Positions 50,464-58,023 are shown, numbered from the stretch's first letter. The stretch: DNA of 64,000 nt from Pseudopedobacter sp044361595 (GCA_044361595.1 JBIKIN010000003.1:1-64000), one strand, 5' to 3'. The notes: generated by a model not told the origin, from the sequence alone. Translations and numbers: made by a program.

Positions 50464-52182
50464 ATGAGTGCACTTTCAGAACAAGAAATTCAAAGACGTG
50501 AATCTTTAAATCAATTAAGACAGTTAGGTATTAACCCCTATCCTGCCGAAGCTTTTGATATTAACGCAAATGCTTTAGATATATTAGCTAATTACGAAAA
50601 AGATAAAACTGCTTATAAAACCATTAGTTTAGCGGGTAGAATAATGACCCGTAGAATTATGGGGAACGCCTCTTTTGCCGAGTTGCAAGATAGCACTGGC
50701 CGTATTCAGGTTTATATTAGACGTGATGATATTTGCCCTGATGAGGATAAAACCATGTATAATACGGTTTTTAAAAAGCTATTAGATATTGGCGATTTTA
50801 TTGGTGTAAAGGGATATGTTTTTACTACCCAAACTGGCGAAATATCTATCCACGCTACCGAGTTTAAGGTGCTTTCTAAATCTTTAAAACCTTTGCCTAT
50901 TGTTAAGCGTGATGATGATGGAAATGTTTATGACGGTTTTACCGATCCTGAAATGCGTTACCGTATGCGTTATGTAGATTTAACGGTAAACCCAGAATTT
51001 AAAGAAATATTTAAAATTAGGTCTAAAGTAATTAGCAGTATGCGTAATTATTTTGATGAGCAAGGTTGGATGGAAGTGGAAACGCCTATTCTACAATCGG
51101 TACACGGTGGTGCTGCGGCTAGGCCTTTCAACACTTATCACAATACCTTAGATATGCCTTTGTTTTTACGTATTGCAAACGAGCTTTACTTAAAAAGATT
51201 GATTGTAGCTGGTTTTGATGGTGTTTACGAGTTTGGTAAGATGTTTAGAAACGAAGGGATGGACAGAACCCATAACCCCGAGTTTACATCAATGGAGATT
51301 TATGTAGCCTATAAAGATTATATCTGGATGATGGCTATGGTTGAGGAATGTTTAGAGAAAGTGACTTTTGCCATTCATGGAAGAACTACGGTTAAAGTAG
51401 GTGAGCATGAAATTGATTTTGCTGGACCATACGAAAAATTATCTATGTATGATTCCATTTTAAAATATACAGGTGTTGATGTTTCTGCTATGGATGAAAC
51501 AGGTTTAAGAAGCACCTGTAAAGAAATGGGCATCCAAGTAGATGATTCTATGGGCAAAGGAAAATTAGTAGACGAGATTTTTGGAGCTAAAGTAGAAGAG
51601 CATTTAATTCAGCCTACTTACATTACAGATTATCCAATAGAAATGACTCCACTAGCTAAAAAACACCGTAGCAAAGAAGGTTTGGTAGAGCGTTTTGAGT
51701 TATTTGTTAACGGAAAAGAAATTGCCAATGCATATTCTGAATTAAATGATGCCATTGACCAAAAAGAACGTTTTGAGGAGCAATTAAAATTAGCTGCCCG
51801 TGGTGATGACGAAGCCATGGCTATGGATGATGATTTCATCAGAGCATTAGAATACGGTATGCCTCCTACATCGGGTTTAGGGATTGGAATAGATCGTTTT
51901 GTGATGATGATGACTGGGCAACAAAGCATTCAGGAAGTTTTATTTTTCCCTCAAATGCGAGCAGAGAAAAAAGCGAAGGTTTATACCGATGCTGATTTTG
52001 TTGCCTTAGGCATTACTGCAGAATGGGTTCCTGTTTTAAGAAAAATGGGGTTTAATACGCCAGAAGAATTAAAAGCTGCAAACCCAAATAAAGTATTTAA
52101 CGATTTAGGAGGTATGCGTAAAAAACTAAAACTAGAAATTGCTATCCCTACAAAGGATGAGGTGATGGCTTGGTTTGGTTAA
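50464..52182 (+). CDS. lysS: Lysyl-tRNA synthetase (class II)
   Basis: A 572-residue class II lysine synthetase. The OB-fold anticodon domain (about 50-150, TISLAGRIMTRRIMGNASFAEL) is followed by the catalytic core with motif 2 (GKMFRNEGMDRTHNPEFTSMEIYVAY) and motif 3 (GLGIGIDRFVMMMT). It has the Bacteroidota-type C-terminal extension with ALGITAEWVPVLRKMGFNTPEEL. The end, KLKLEIAIPTKDEVMAWFG, is copied twice downstream. The gene itself is intact. Confidence 0.97.
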   Translation: MSALSEQEIQRRESLNQLRQLGINPYPAEAFDINANALDILANYEKDKTAYKTISLAGRIMTRRIMGNASFAELQDSTGRIQVYIRRDDICPDEDKTMYNTVFKKLLDIGDFIGVKGYVFTTQTGEISIHATEFKVLSKSLKPLPIVKRDDDGNVYDGFTDPEMRYRMRYVDLTVNPEFKEIFKIRSKVISSMRNYFDEQGWMEVETPILQSVHGGAAARPFNTYHNTLDMPLFLRIANELYLKRLIVAGFDGVYEFGKMFRNEGMDRTHNPEFTSMEIYVAYKDYIWMMAMVEECLEKVTFAIHGRTTVKVGEHEIDFAGPYEKLSMYDSILKYTGVDVSAMDETGLRSTCKEMGIQVDDSMGKGKLVDEIFGAKVEEHLIQPTYITDYPIEMTPLAKKHRSKEGLVERFELFVNGKEIANAYSELNDAIDQKERFEEQLKLAARGDDEAMAMDDDFIRALEYGMPPTSGLGIGIDRFVMMMTGQQSIQEVLFFPQMRAEKKAKVYTDADFVALGITAEWVPVLRKMGFNTPEELKAANPNKVFNDLGGMRKKLKLEIAIPTKDEVMAWFG

Positions 52183-52190
52183 AACATTTA

Positions 52191-52223
52191 AAACTTACGA
52201 AGTTTTTGAAACTTCGTAAGTTT
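52191..52223. terminator. Bidirectional terminator after lysS
   Basis: AAACTTACGAAGTTT (52191-52205) and AAACTTCGTAAGTTT (52209-52223) are perfect inverted complements across a 3-base loop. The same hairpin is duplicated with lysS copy 2 at 54556-54588. Confidence 0.85.
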
Positions 52224-52238
52224 ATTTAAAAGTTAAAT

Positions 52239-53771
52239 TTAATTTACAATTACTTTAACTGCCTTTTTAAGTCTCCCTTTTGTTACTATTAAAATATATT
52301 CATTAGGTTTAACATCCTTAATATCTAACTTTTGTTGTGAGCTTTTATTATCTAAAATCCAAGTTTTTACAATGTTAGAGTTTTTAATATCAACTAATTG
52401 ATAGGTTGTTTTTTCTGTTTTTGACAGATGCTGAACCTCCTCCGACTCTTGATCAATTAATACATTAATTTCTTCCTTGGCTGGGTTTGGAAAAACAGAC
52501 AATCTAAAACCATAACAGAAATCAACAACAGTAATGGTTATTGTGGATGGTTCACCTAAACCACAACTATTTACAGACCTCACTAAAATATCGTAAGTTC
52601 CAGGGAAATCAAATATAAAAACCCCATCTTCTGATGATCCTGGCACTATTGTTTCGCTAGTTGTTCCATTTACTCTATAACTCCATTGATAAGATGCTGT
52701 GTAATTCCCTAAAATTAAAGCAGGTTAAAAAATATAAAAAGATTGAGTTTGATAGCAATCAACTTCTAATGGTAGATAATTTTGTATTTCAAAAGAAGAA
52801 ACTGGCGAACCAAAATTTAAAGTTTTAGTTACGTTATAAGTATAAGAACAATGGGTAACAGTAGCTGTCAAAATTTCTACACCTCTATTTGCACTTATTT
52901 TATTTACAGTAACAGAATTATTTGTGGCATTACTAATACTGGCAACACTATTATTATTAGTTATAGACCAAACAGTTGTGGCTCCGGCCGGTAAACCGGT
53001 AAGCGTATAATTAACACTTCCACTACAAATATCTGTTTGTGTTTCTGGAATTGCTAGTGTAGGTGCAGACCTAGAAATTGCAATTAATTTAGTTGGCCCA
53101 GGCGAAAGACTTGTGCCACATGCAGTATTAACTGGTCTTATTTTCACAAATAAACCATCTCCAGTTCCTAAATCTGAAGTTACAGTGACATTATTCCCTC
53201 CTGCAATCCAATTACTACCAGTAGAAGTTGAACCTCCAATAGACCAGCCTGAAGGTAATTGGTACTCGTAATTGGTTATACTGCCGTAGCTAATAGCAGG
53301 AAACACAAAAGGATTACCATATTTAACATTGGTAAAACTGATATTGAAGTTTTGCACTTGACAGCGTTGAGCAATTAAACTAACTGTATTTAAACTGATT
53401 GTATTAGCACTTGACACATGAAATAATGATTTAATTTTGGTGAAGGTAAAAGTTTTATTTTGCGATTCATTATTAAGATCTTTATAAGGTAAGATAAATT
53501 GCTGATTTACATTTGCATCATAAAATTTTCCTTTAAACTTAAATGAAATGGTGTTTCCATTTTTTACTTTATCGTAAATTTCCTCCGTAATAGATGCGCC
53601 TCCATTTACGTTAATTTCATCACCAATACTTGATGCTTCTATTGAAACACTAAAAGTAAATTCTACATCTGGGCAATATTCAGCACTTTCAAGCGGGTTT
53701 ATTGTAATTGTTTGACCAAATGCAAATTGTTGAATTAAAATTGTTATTAGTAGGATATATAGAGTTTTCAT
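52239..53771 (-). pseudogene. T9SS-sorted secreted protein gene interrupted by an in-frame TAA
   Basis: Codons 1-348 start with a signal peptide (MKTLYILLITILIQQFAFG) and encode an Ig/PKD-like beta-rich protein. The frame then meets TAA at 52725-52727. Without any shift it continues as PALILGNYTASYQWSYRVNG and on through GTYDILVRSVNSCGLGEP. It ends in a type A sorting domain (SVFPNPAKEEINVLI ... NEYILIVTKGRLKKAVKVI), with a stop at 52239. So a 510-codon T9SS cargo has lost its C-terminal sorting signal by one nonsense codon. The truncated product would be exported to the periplasm but not secreted by T9SS. The part after the stop also reads from a GTG at 52646 but has no signal peptide. It lies in the island between lysS copies 1 and 2. 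Confidence 0.85.
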
Positions 53772-53777
53772 AATTTA

Positions 53778-54374
53778 TTACTTATTTTCTAAATGTATTT
53801 TAAAACCGATATTTAAAGAAAGACCGCTACGTGTGTCTGAATAATTATTATTAATTTGTGGATTATTTAAAAATGCTTCATAAGTATTTAGATAACCAAA
53901 TAATAATTCTAATCCTACTGTTGAATTAAAGAAAGCCTCTATACCCGCCATTGCAGAATAGCTGTACATTTTACCTTTTAATTTTAAACTAGAAATGTCT
54001 TTTAATACACCAAATTGATAATCTAAATCTGATACTATGTTGAAAGGTTTATCCGATTTTAAAAAATAATATCTTATGTTAGGCCCTATTAGAATCCTTG
54101 ATGGACTCGTTATTGTTCCATTATCACCCTTAAAATACCTAAAACTTGATTTTAACCCTAATGCAAGTTTATCAACAGCAAAATAGCCTAAAGTCCCGTT
54201 TAAATTTAATTGAGTAAAATTTGTTTTACCATTTGAAAGATTTGATTCATACTCTTGGGTGTAAGAAAAAAAACTCCCACTACCTCCTGATATCCATGTT
54301 CCTTTATCTAATTGCGCATAAGAAACTAAAGTACAAGAGGTAACAAATAGAATGATTAATAAAATGTGTTTCAT
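53778..54374 (-). CDS. Outer-membrane beta-barrel protein
   Basis: A 198-residue protein with a signal peptide (MKHILLIILFVTSCTLVSYA, then Q) and an eight-strand-like barrel pattern (GTWISGGSGSFFSYTQEYES, NLNGTLGYFAVDKLALGLKSSF, RILIGPNIRYYFL, AMAGIEAFFNSTVGLELLFGYL, SGLSLNIGFKIHLENK). It ends in an aromatic/Lys strand, like OmpW/PorT-type barrels. It is six bases upstream of the broken T9SS cargo gene, so the two were probably one operon. Function unknown. Confidence 0.82.
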   Translation of the reverse strand: MKHILLIILFVTSCTLVSYAQLDKGTWISGGSGSFFSYTQEYESNLSNGKTNFTQLNLNGTLGYFAVDKLALGLKSSFRYFKGDNGTITSPSRILIGPNIRYYFLKSDKPFNIVSDLDYQFGVLKDISSLKLKGKMYSYSAMAGIEAFFNSTVGLELLFGYLNTYEAFLNNPQINNNYSDTRSGLSLNIGFKIHLENK

Positions 54375-54483
54375 GTAAAAAAAGTTAATGATTAAATAAA
54401 AAGTTTAATTGAGAAATTAAAGATAATGGCGGACTATGCCCAAATAGGTCAATGTTTTTTAAGAATTTCATAGTTAGAAGTTT

Positions 54484-54590
54484 GTAAAAAAAATAAAACT
54501 AAAAATTGCTATCCCTACTAAGGATGAGGTGATGGCTTGGTTTGGGTAAACTATAAAACTTACGAAGTTTTAAAAACTTCGTAAGTTTTT
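54484..54590 (+). repeat. Duplicated lysS 3' end with terminator (copy 2)
   Basis: From 54494 to the TAA at 54547-54549, 53 of 56 bases match the lysS end (52127-52182). The frame is kept (KLKIAIPTKDEVMAWFG, stop). The hairpin AAACTTACGAAGTTT...AAACTTCGTAAGTTT and T run are copied as well. No start codon or other synthetase sequence lies in front. The spacer 54375-54483 before it holds nothing recognisable. Confidence 0.9.
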
Positions 54591-54596
54591 GATTTT

Positions 54597-54656
54597 CATA
54601 AAAAACTAGAAATTATTATCCCTTCAAAGGATGAAATAAAGGCTTGTTTTAATTAA
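54597..54656 (+). repeat. Diverged lysS 3' end (copy 3)
   Basis: A third, more diverged copy, seven bases after copy 2. It reads KKLEIIIPSKDEIKACFN then TAA, matching KKLKLEIAIPTKDEVMAWFG with a two-codon deletion and several substitutions. The terminator hairpin is not retained. The frame and stop position are kept, which suggests descent from a real lysS end. Confidence 0.8.
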
Positions 54657-54663
54657 GTTAACA

Positions 54664-54702
54664 ATAAAAAGAAGTCTAGTTATTTTAACAAATAGACTTC
54701 TT
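54664..54702 (-). terminator. Terminator of the four-gene unknown operon
   Basis: On the reverse strand AAGAAGTCTA (54702-54693) pairs with TAGACTTCTT (54678-54669), followed by TTT. The 54703-54809 stretch upstream of it is AT-rich and featureless. Confidence 0.7.
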
Positions 54703-54809
54703 ATATCAATCTGATTATCTTTTACAATTTTAATTTATAATTTTTTAATAGTTTGTTCAAACCACTTTAAAATTACCCTATTGTAATTAGACCTTGAATT
54801 TACTATAAA

Positions 54810-55244
54810 TTAAAAAGCCAATAGTTTCATGAACAATTCCCTTTGTTCATCAGGTTTTAGTTTTTTTATTTCAGGATGTGCGGCAAAAAAAGCCATTAAA
54901 TGATTTTGCTGTTTTGCCATTAAATCTATCATTTCTTCTGCATTTTGCATACCTTCCTTCTTTAAAACTACTTTTAAAGAATCGGGTGGTAATGGCTTAC
55001 CATCTTTATATCCTAAAACTGCAAAATTACTAGGAACTTTAAAATATCCACTCCTCATTTTCTCTTGAACAATTTTTTGACATTGTTTGTAAGCTAGTAA
55101 CTCTTTATCATTTTTGAGTTTCTCAAATAAAGTCTCCTGCCCACTACTAATATGTATGGTAAGCAAAACTAAGCAAAACGCCAATACTAATTTTTTGACG
55201 AATAATTTTTTTGATAAAATTTTAAAATAAAAAAAATTATACAT
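54810..55244 (-). CDS. Exported protein of unknown function
   Basis: A 144-residue protein with a long basic N-region and hydrophobic core ending in ISSGQ (residues about 17-36), most likely a signal peptide. The mature part is lysine-rich and helical. It contains QKIVQEKMRSGYFKVPSNFAVLGY and a C-terminal HPEIKKLKPDEQRELFMKLL that resembles a segment of the lipoprotein gene upstream. Its start overlaps the 53-residue membrane ORF by 58 bases in a different frame. It is the last gene of the operon before the terminator at 54664-54702. I recognise no family. Confidence 0.7.
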   Translation of the reverse strand: MYNFFYFKILSKKLFVKKLVLAFCLVLLTIHISSGQETLFEKLKNDKELLAYKQCQKIVQEKMRSGYFKVPSNFAVLGYKDGKPLPPDSLKVVLKKEGMQNAEEMIDLMAKQQNHLMAFFAAHPEIKKLKPDEQRELFMKLLAF

Positions 55245-55348
55245 AATGTAATTAAATAAGGAATAATATTAAATCCAGTATTACCAATAAACGCTAGCAC
55301 CATAATTAATGAAATATAAGCTTCGTCGATGAATTTTAGCTTTTTCAT
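55187..55348 (-). CDS. 53-residue membrane peptide, translationally coupled
   Basis: A short ORF. It starts MKKLKFIDEAYISLIM, has hydrophobic segments at about 12-30 and 32-42, and ends KFYQKNYSSKN. Its ATG overlaps the stop of the lipoprotein gene in an ATGA, the usual sign of coupled translation, and a 58-base overlap leads into the next gene. It would span the inner membrane once or twice. Support is context and composition only. Confidence 0.5.
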   Translation of the reverse strand: MKKLKFIDEAYISLIMVLAFIGNTGFNIIPYLITLCIIFFILKFYQKNYSSKN

Positions 55349-56073
55349 GGTAATATAACTGCATCATTAAAACAATCTTCATAATCGACTGTAGCATCAT
55401 TTATACACAACATATAAATAATTTCAATACCCAATTGACCAATAAGACCTCCACCAAAAGCTGAACCACCGGAATATGCAACTCCTGCCCAAAGTATAAT
55501 CGTTTCGATATCGTGATTACGGTGGCAACGGTAATAAGCAGTATTAAAGCTGCTCATACAGTTTTCACTTATTTTAATTTCCAGTTCGGAATTATTTGTC
55601 AACAACATTTTCTTTGATAAATCTAAGTTTTTTTTGTAAGCAATTAAACTCAAATTAAGTAATTCCTTCCTTTGATCTTCACTAAATTTATTAAATTCTG
55701 GATTTTTCTCACCAAATTGTTTTATTGATTCCAATTGCGATTTTATTTTAATTAAAATATCTTTTCCTCTGTTATCGTAATGTTTGTCAAGAATATTTAT
55801 AAAATCAGCTTCATTTTTAAGATTATTTGTATTAATATTTGATGTTGACTCAGTTTTTAAACCGTTTCTTTTATTATTCAAGTTCTTATATAATGCAGCC
55901 TGTCTAATAATACTAATATCATTATCTAATTTGAAAGCTTGGTTTAACTCAGGAGAAGATGACATAATAGCTTTCATTTCTTCGAAAGATGGCTCTTTTA
56001 CTATTTCATTTTTTTTGCAACTAACAGTAAATACTATCAAGAATAGACAAGATAATAATTTTAAATTTTTCAT
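55345..56073 (-). CDS. Lipoprotein with twin C-x10-C motif, unknown function
   Basis: A 242-residue predicted lipoprotein: MKNLKLLSCLFLIVFTVSCKKNE has a lipobox with Cys near residue 19. The middle is helical and charged, with NPEFNKFSEDQRKELLNLSL near 130. The last 75 residues form a separate domain. CMSSFNTAYYRC and CINDATVDYEDC are two C-x10-C units separated by a glycine-rich hydrophobic stretch (WAGVAYSGGSAFGGGLIGQLG). Disulfides within or between the two units would make sense in the periplasm. The gene follows a 46-codon ORF after 15 bases and is coupled to the next ORF. Family unknown. Confidence 0.75.
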   Translation of the reverse strand: MKNLKLLSCLFLIVFTVSCKKNEIVKEPSFEEMKAIMSSSPELNQAFKLDNDISIIRQAALYKNLNNKRNGLKTESTSNINTNNLKNEADFINILDKHYDNRGKDILIKIKSQLESIKQFGEKNPEFNKFSEDQRKELLNLSLIAYKKNLDLSKKMLLTNNSELEIKISENCMSSFNTAYYRCHRNHDIETIILWAGVAYSGGSAFGGGLIGQLGIEIIYMLCINDATVDYEDCFNDAVILP

Positions 56074-56088
56074 GATTTTTTTTGTGAC

Positions 56089-56229
56089 TTAATATGTTGT
56101 GCTACTCGTAACGCTTTTCGCAAGACCGCTTATGATGCTTTTCCAAGTGCCATCACTATATGTTTTCACTAGATTAGATGTTCTGATCAGAGGTAACAAA
56201 TCTATCGCTAATTTATTACCCCCCCCCAT
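56089..56229 (-). CDS. 46-residue ORF starting in a nine-G tract
   Basis: On the reverse strand ATG followed by eight further G gives M-G-G-G-N, then KLAIDLLPLIRTSNLVKTYS and DGTWKSIISGLAKSVTSSTTY before TAA at 56091-56089. It ends 15 bases before the lipoprotein ATG. Eight or ten G instead of nine would bring a stop within a few codons (TAG or TAA). The stretch is richer in GC than the flanks. No family recognised; no Cys, no signal peptide, amphipathic. It could be a leader or small secreted/toxic peptide, or the end of a lost larger gene. Confidence 0.5.
   Translation of the reverse strand: MGGGNKLAIDLLPLIRTSNLVKTYSDGTWKSIISGLAKSVTSSTTY
56219..56227. repeat. Homopolymer of nine C (nine G on the reverse strand)
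   Basis: The only long C/G run I noticed in this AT-rich window. It covers the start-proximal codons of the 46-codon ORF. Such tracts change length easily by slipped-strand mispairing. Confidence 0.9.
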
Positions 56230-56429
56230 TTTTACAAATAAATTACAAAAAAGTTATTAACAATTAATGAACACTAATGATTGATTTATAAAATCACTTA
56301 ACACAATAATAACAGATAATTAACACCTTATTTATCAGTTTATTCTAATTTTAATTAATTCACAATAAAAATTTGTAAGATTTTTGTTTTGAAAAAATAA
56401 TATTCATTAACATCAATTATTTTAAAAAC
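56230..56429. other. AT-rich spacer between divergent small genes
   Basis: This is the shared upstream region of the reverse four-gene operon and the plus-strand 68-residue gene. It is strongly AT-rich with several TTTG and TAAnTTTG-like words but no convincing -33/-7 pair. No ORF seen. Confidence 0.5.
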
Positions 56430-56636
56430 ATGAACGCAACTGTATTAGAAATTAATGATAAAGAATATCTCATTAAACTAGATAAAAAAGAGTTTGAACT
56501 TTCTTTTATTCAATCGCTTTTAAAAAGAATTCAGTCCGAAAAATCTTTTTTCAACAAGATTTGGGATGATGAAGATATCATCAGCAGAAGGAGTTTTCAA
56601 GACGATGCTGGTGATGACCATTTGAGCGAGAAATAA
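56430..56636 (+). CDS. Small hypothetical protein, 68 residues
   Basis: Begins MNATVLEINDKEYLIKLDKK, with alternating strand pattern, then a helix FELSFIQSLLKRIQSEKSFF and an acidic tail with DDEDIISRR. Composition and codon use fit a real gene. The short beta-helix layout resembles small antitoxin or chaperone-like proteins, but there is no toxin next to it. Family not recognised. Confidence 0.6.
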   Translation: MNATVLEINDKEYLIKLDKKEFELSFIQSLLKRIQSEKSFFNKIWDDEDIISRRSFQDDAGDDHLSEK

Positions 56637-56997
56637 CAATTTTAACAATACCCTTTTTTGTACCCTACATCTTCCTAAAAAAATATTCTAGGAAATTCAC
56701 CATGAATATATTCATTTTCAAATTTCTATTCGAAATTTCAATAGCTTCCTAATAGCTGTCTAATTCTTATTTGTCAATATTTTAAGTTGCCACGATTGTC
56801 TCCCTCTGTAGGGAGATAAAGAGGGAGGTTCTATCTTTTGAAGTGCAAACTTTATTTGCTTTTTAGCTAACCACCCCCAACCCCCGCCAGCGGGGGATAC
56901 ATGCTTTATGGCAATACATTTAAAATCAATAATAATATTAGAAGATTTCAATGGCAAGTTGCATAATTTAGATTTATATCATTAATTTGGATTTACC
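56637..56997. other. Spacer with GC-rich palindromes
   Basis: A 361-base spacer holding two GC-rich palindromes typical of dispersed elements. CTCCCTCT/AGAGGGAG lies at 56800-56827, and CCCCCG-CCAG-CGGGGG at 56881-56896 inside a CCACCCCCAACCCCC phrase. The 65-codon reverse ORF at 56760-56957 is a translation of these and I do not call it. The remainder is AT-rich. Confidence 0.55.
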
Positions 56998-58023
56998 ATG
57001 CTCACAAAAGAAGAATTGATTAAATATCAAAGACAAATTTTAGTTTCAGAAATTGGTGTAAATGGGCAGTTAAAAATCAAAGAGGCCAAAGTTTTAATGA
57101 TTGGTGCTGGTGGTTTAGGCTCTCCCGTTTTACAATATTTAGCTGCTGCTGGTATTGGCGAAATTGGAATTATTGATGATGATTTGGTAGCAATTAGCAA
57201 TTTACACCGACAAATTCTTTATACCACTACTGATATTGGATTAAACAAAGCTTTGGTTGCCGAGAAAAAAATAAAGCTTTTAAATTCATCTTTAAAAGTG
57301 AACGCCTACCCTACCAAATTAACCAAAGATAACTGCGAGCAAATACTTACGAATTATGATTTGGTGATTGATGGTACAGATAATTTTGAAACCAAATATT
57401 TAGCAAATGATTGTTGTGTAAAGCTAAATAAAACTTTAATTTTTGGCGCTATTCATCAGTTTGAGGGGCAAGTATCGGTATTTAATTATTTAAATGGCCC
57501 TAATTATAGAGATGTTTACTCCCATATTCCAAAAGATAATGAGATTAAAAATTGCGCTGAAATTGGTGTAATGAATACTTTACCAGCCATTATTGGTTCT
57601 ATAATGGCGAACGAAGCTATTAAAGTAATTTGCCAAATTGGCGATATTTTAAATGGAAAAATGCTGGTTTTAAATGTATTAGACTATCAATTTAACATCT
57701 TTAAAATAGGTAAACAAGAGGTTAAAAAAAACATATTGAAAGAAAAACTAAATAATGAAATCGGCATCGAAGAATTGAATCAAAACAGAGAAAATTACTT
57801 TTTAATTGATGTTAGAGAAGGTTATGAATTTGAGGAATTTAACATTGGAGGGATCAATATTCCTTTATTTGATTTATTAACGCAAAAAGACCAAATAACA
57901 AGCAACAAAAAAATTGTTTTCTGTTGCCAAACTGGCCGTAAAAGTAAAATGGCTTTAGAAATTCTAAAGCCATTCATCAATCAAGAACTATATATTTTAA
58001 AAAACGGAATACCTAAAAATTAG
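56998..58023 (+). CDS. ThiF/MoeB-type adenylyltransferase fused to rhodanese
   Basis: A 341-residue E1-like enzyme. Residues 1-235 are the ThiF/MoeB/HesA domain: RQILVSEIGVNGQ, the ATP loop GAGGLGSPVLQYLAAAGIG (36-54), IDDDLVAISNLHRQ, IDGTDNFETKYLAND and C186 in KNCAEIGVM. Residues about 250-341 are a rhodanese domain with the persulfide cysteine C310 in FCCQTGRKS. It would activate a ubiquitin-like sulfur carrier (MoaD or ThiS) and supply sulfur. No moa, thi or sulfur-carrier gene lies beside it, so the pathway cannot be fixed. The second Cys pair that binds zinc in many MoeB proteins is not evident. Confidence 0.88.
   Translation: MLTKEELIKYQRQILVSEIGVNGQLKIKEAKVLMIGAGGLGSPVLQYLAAAGIGEIGIIDDDLVAISNLHRQILYTTTDIGLNKALVAEKKIKLLNSSLKVNAYPTKLTKDNCEQILTNYDLVIDGTDNFETKYLANDCCVKLNKTLIFGAIHQFEGQVSVFNYLNGPNYRDVYSHIPKDNEIKNCAEIGVMNTLPAIIGSIMANEAIKVICQIGDILNGKMLVLNVLDYQFNIFKIGKQEVKKNILKEKLNNEIGIEELNQNRENYFLIDVREGYEFEEFNIGGINIPLFDLLTQKDQITSNKKIVFCCQTGRKSKMALEILKPFINQELYILKNGIPKN

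Noticed and set aside
52239..52646. Separate small gene for the T9SS sorting domain starting at a GTG
   Set aside because: It is in the same frame as the upstream 348-codon part and has no signal peptide, so a nonsense-broken single gene is the better reading.
56760..56957. 65-codon reverse ORF (MPLKSSN...)
   Set aside because: Most of it is a translation of the GC-rich palindromes in the spacer; no family features and no promoter.
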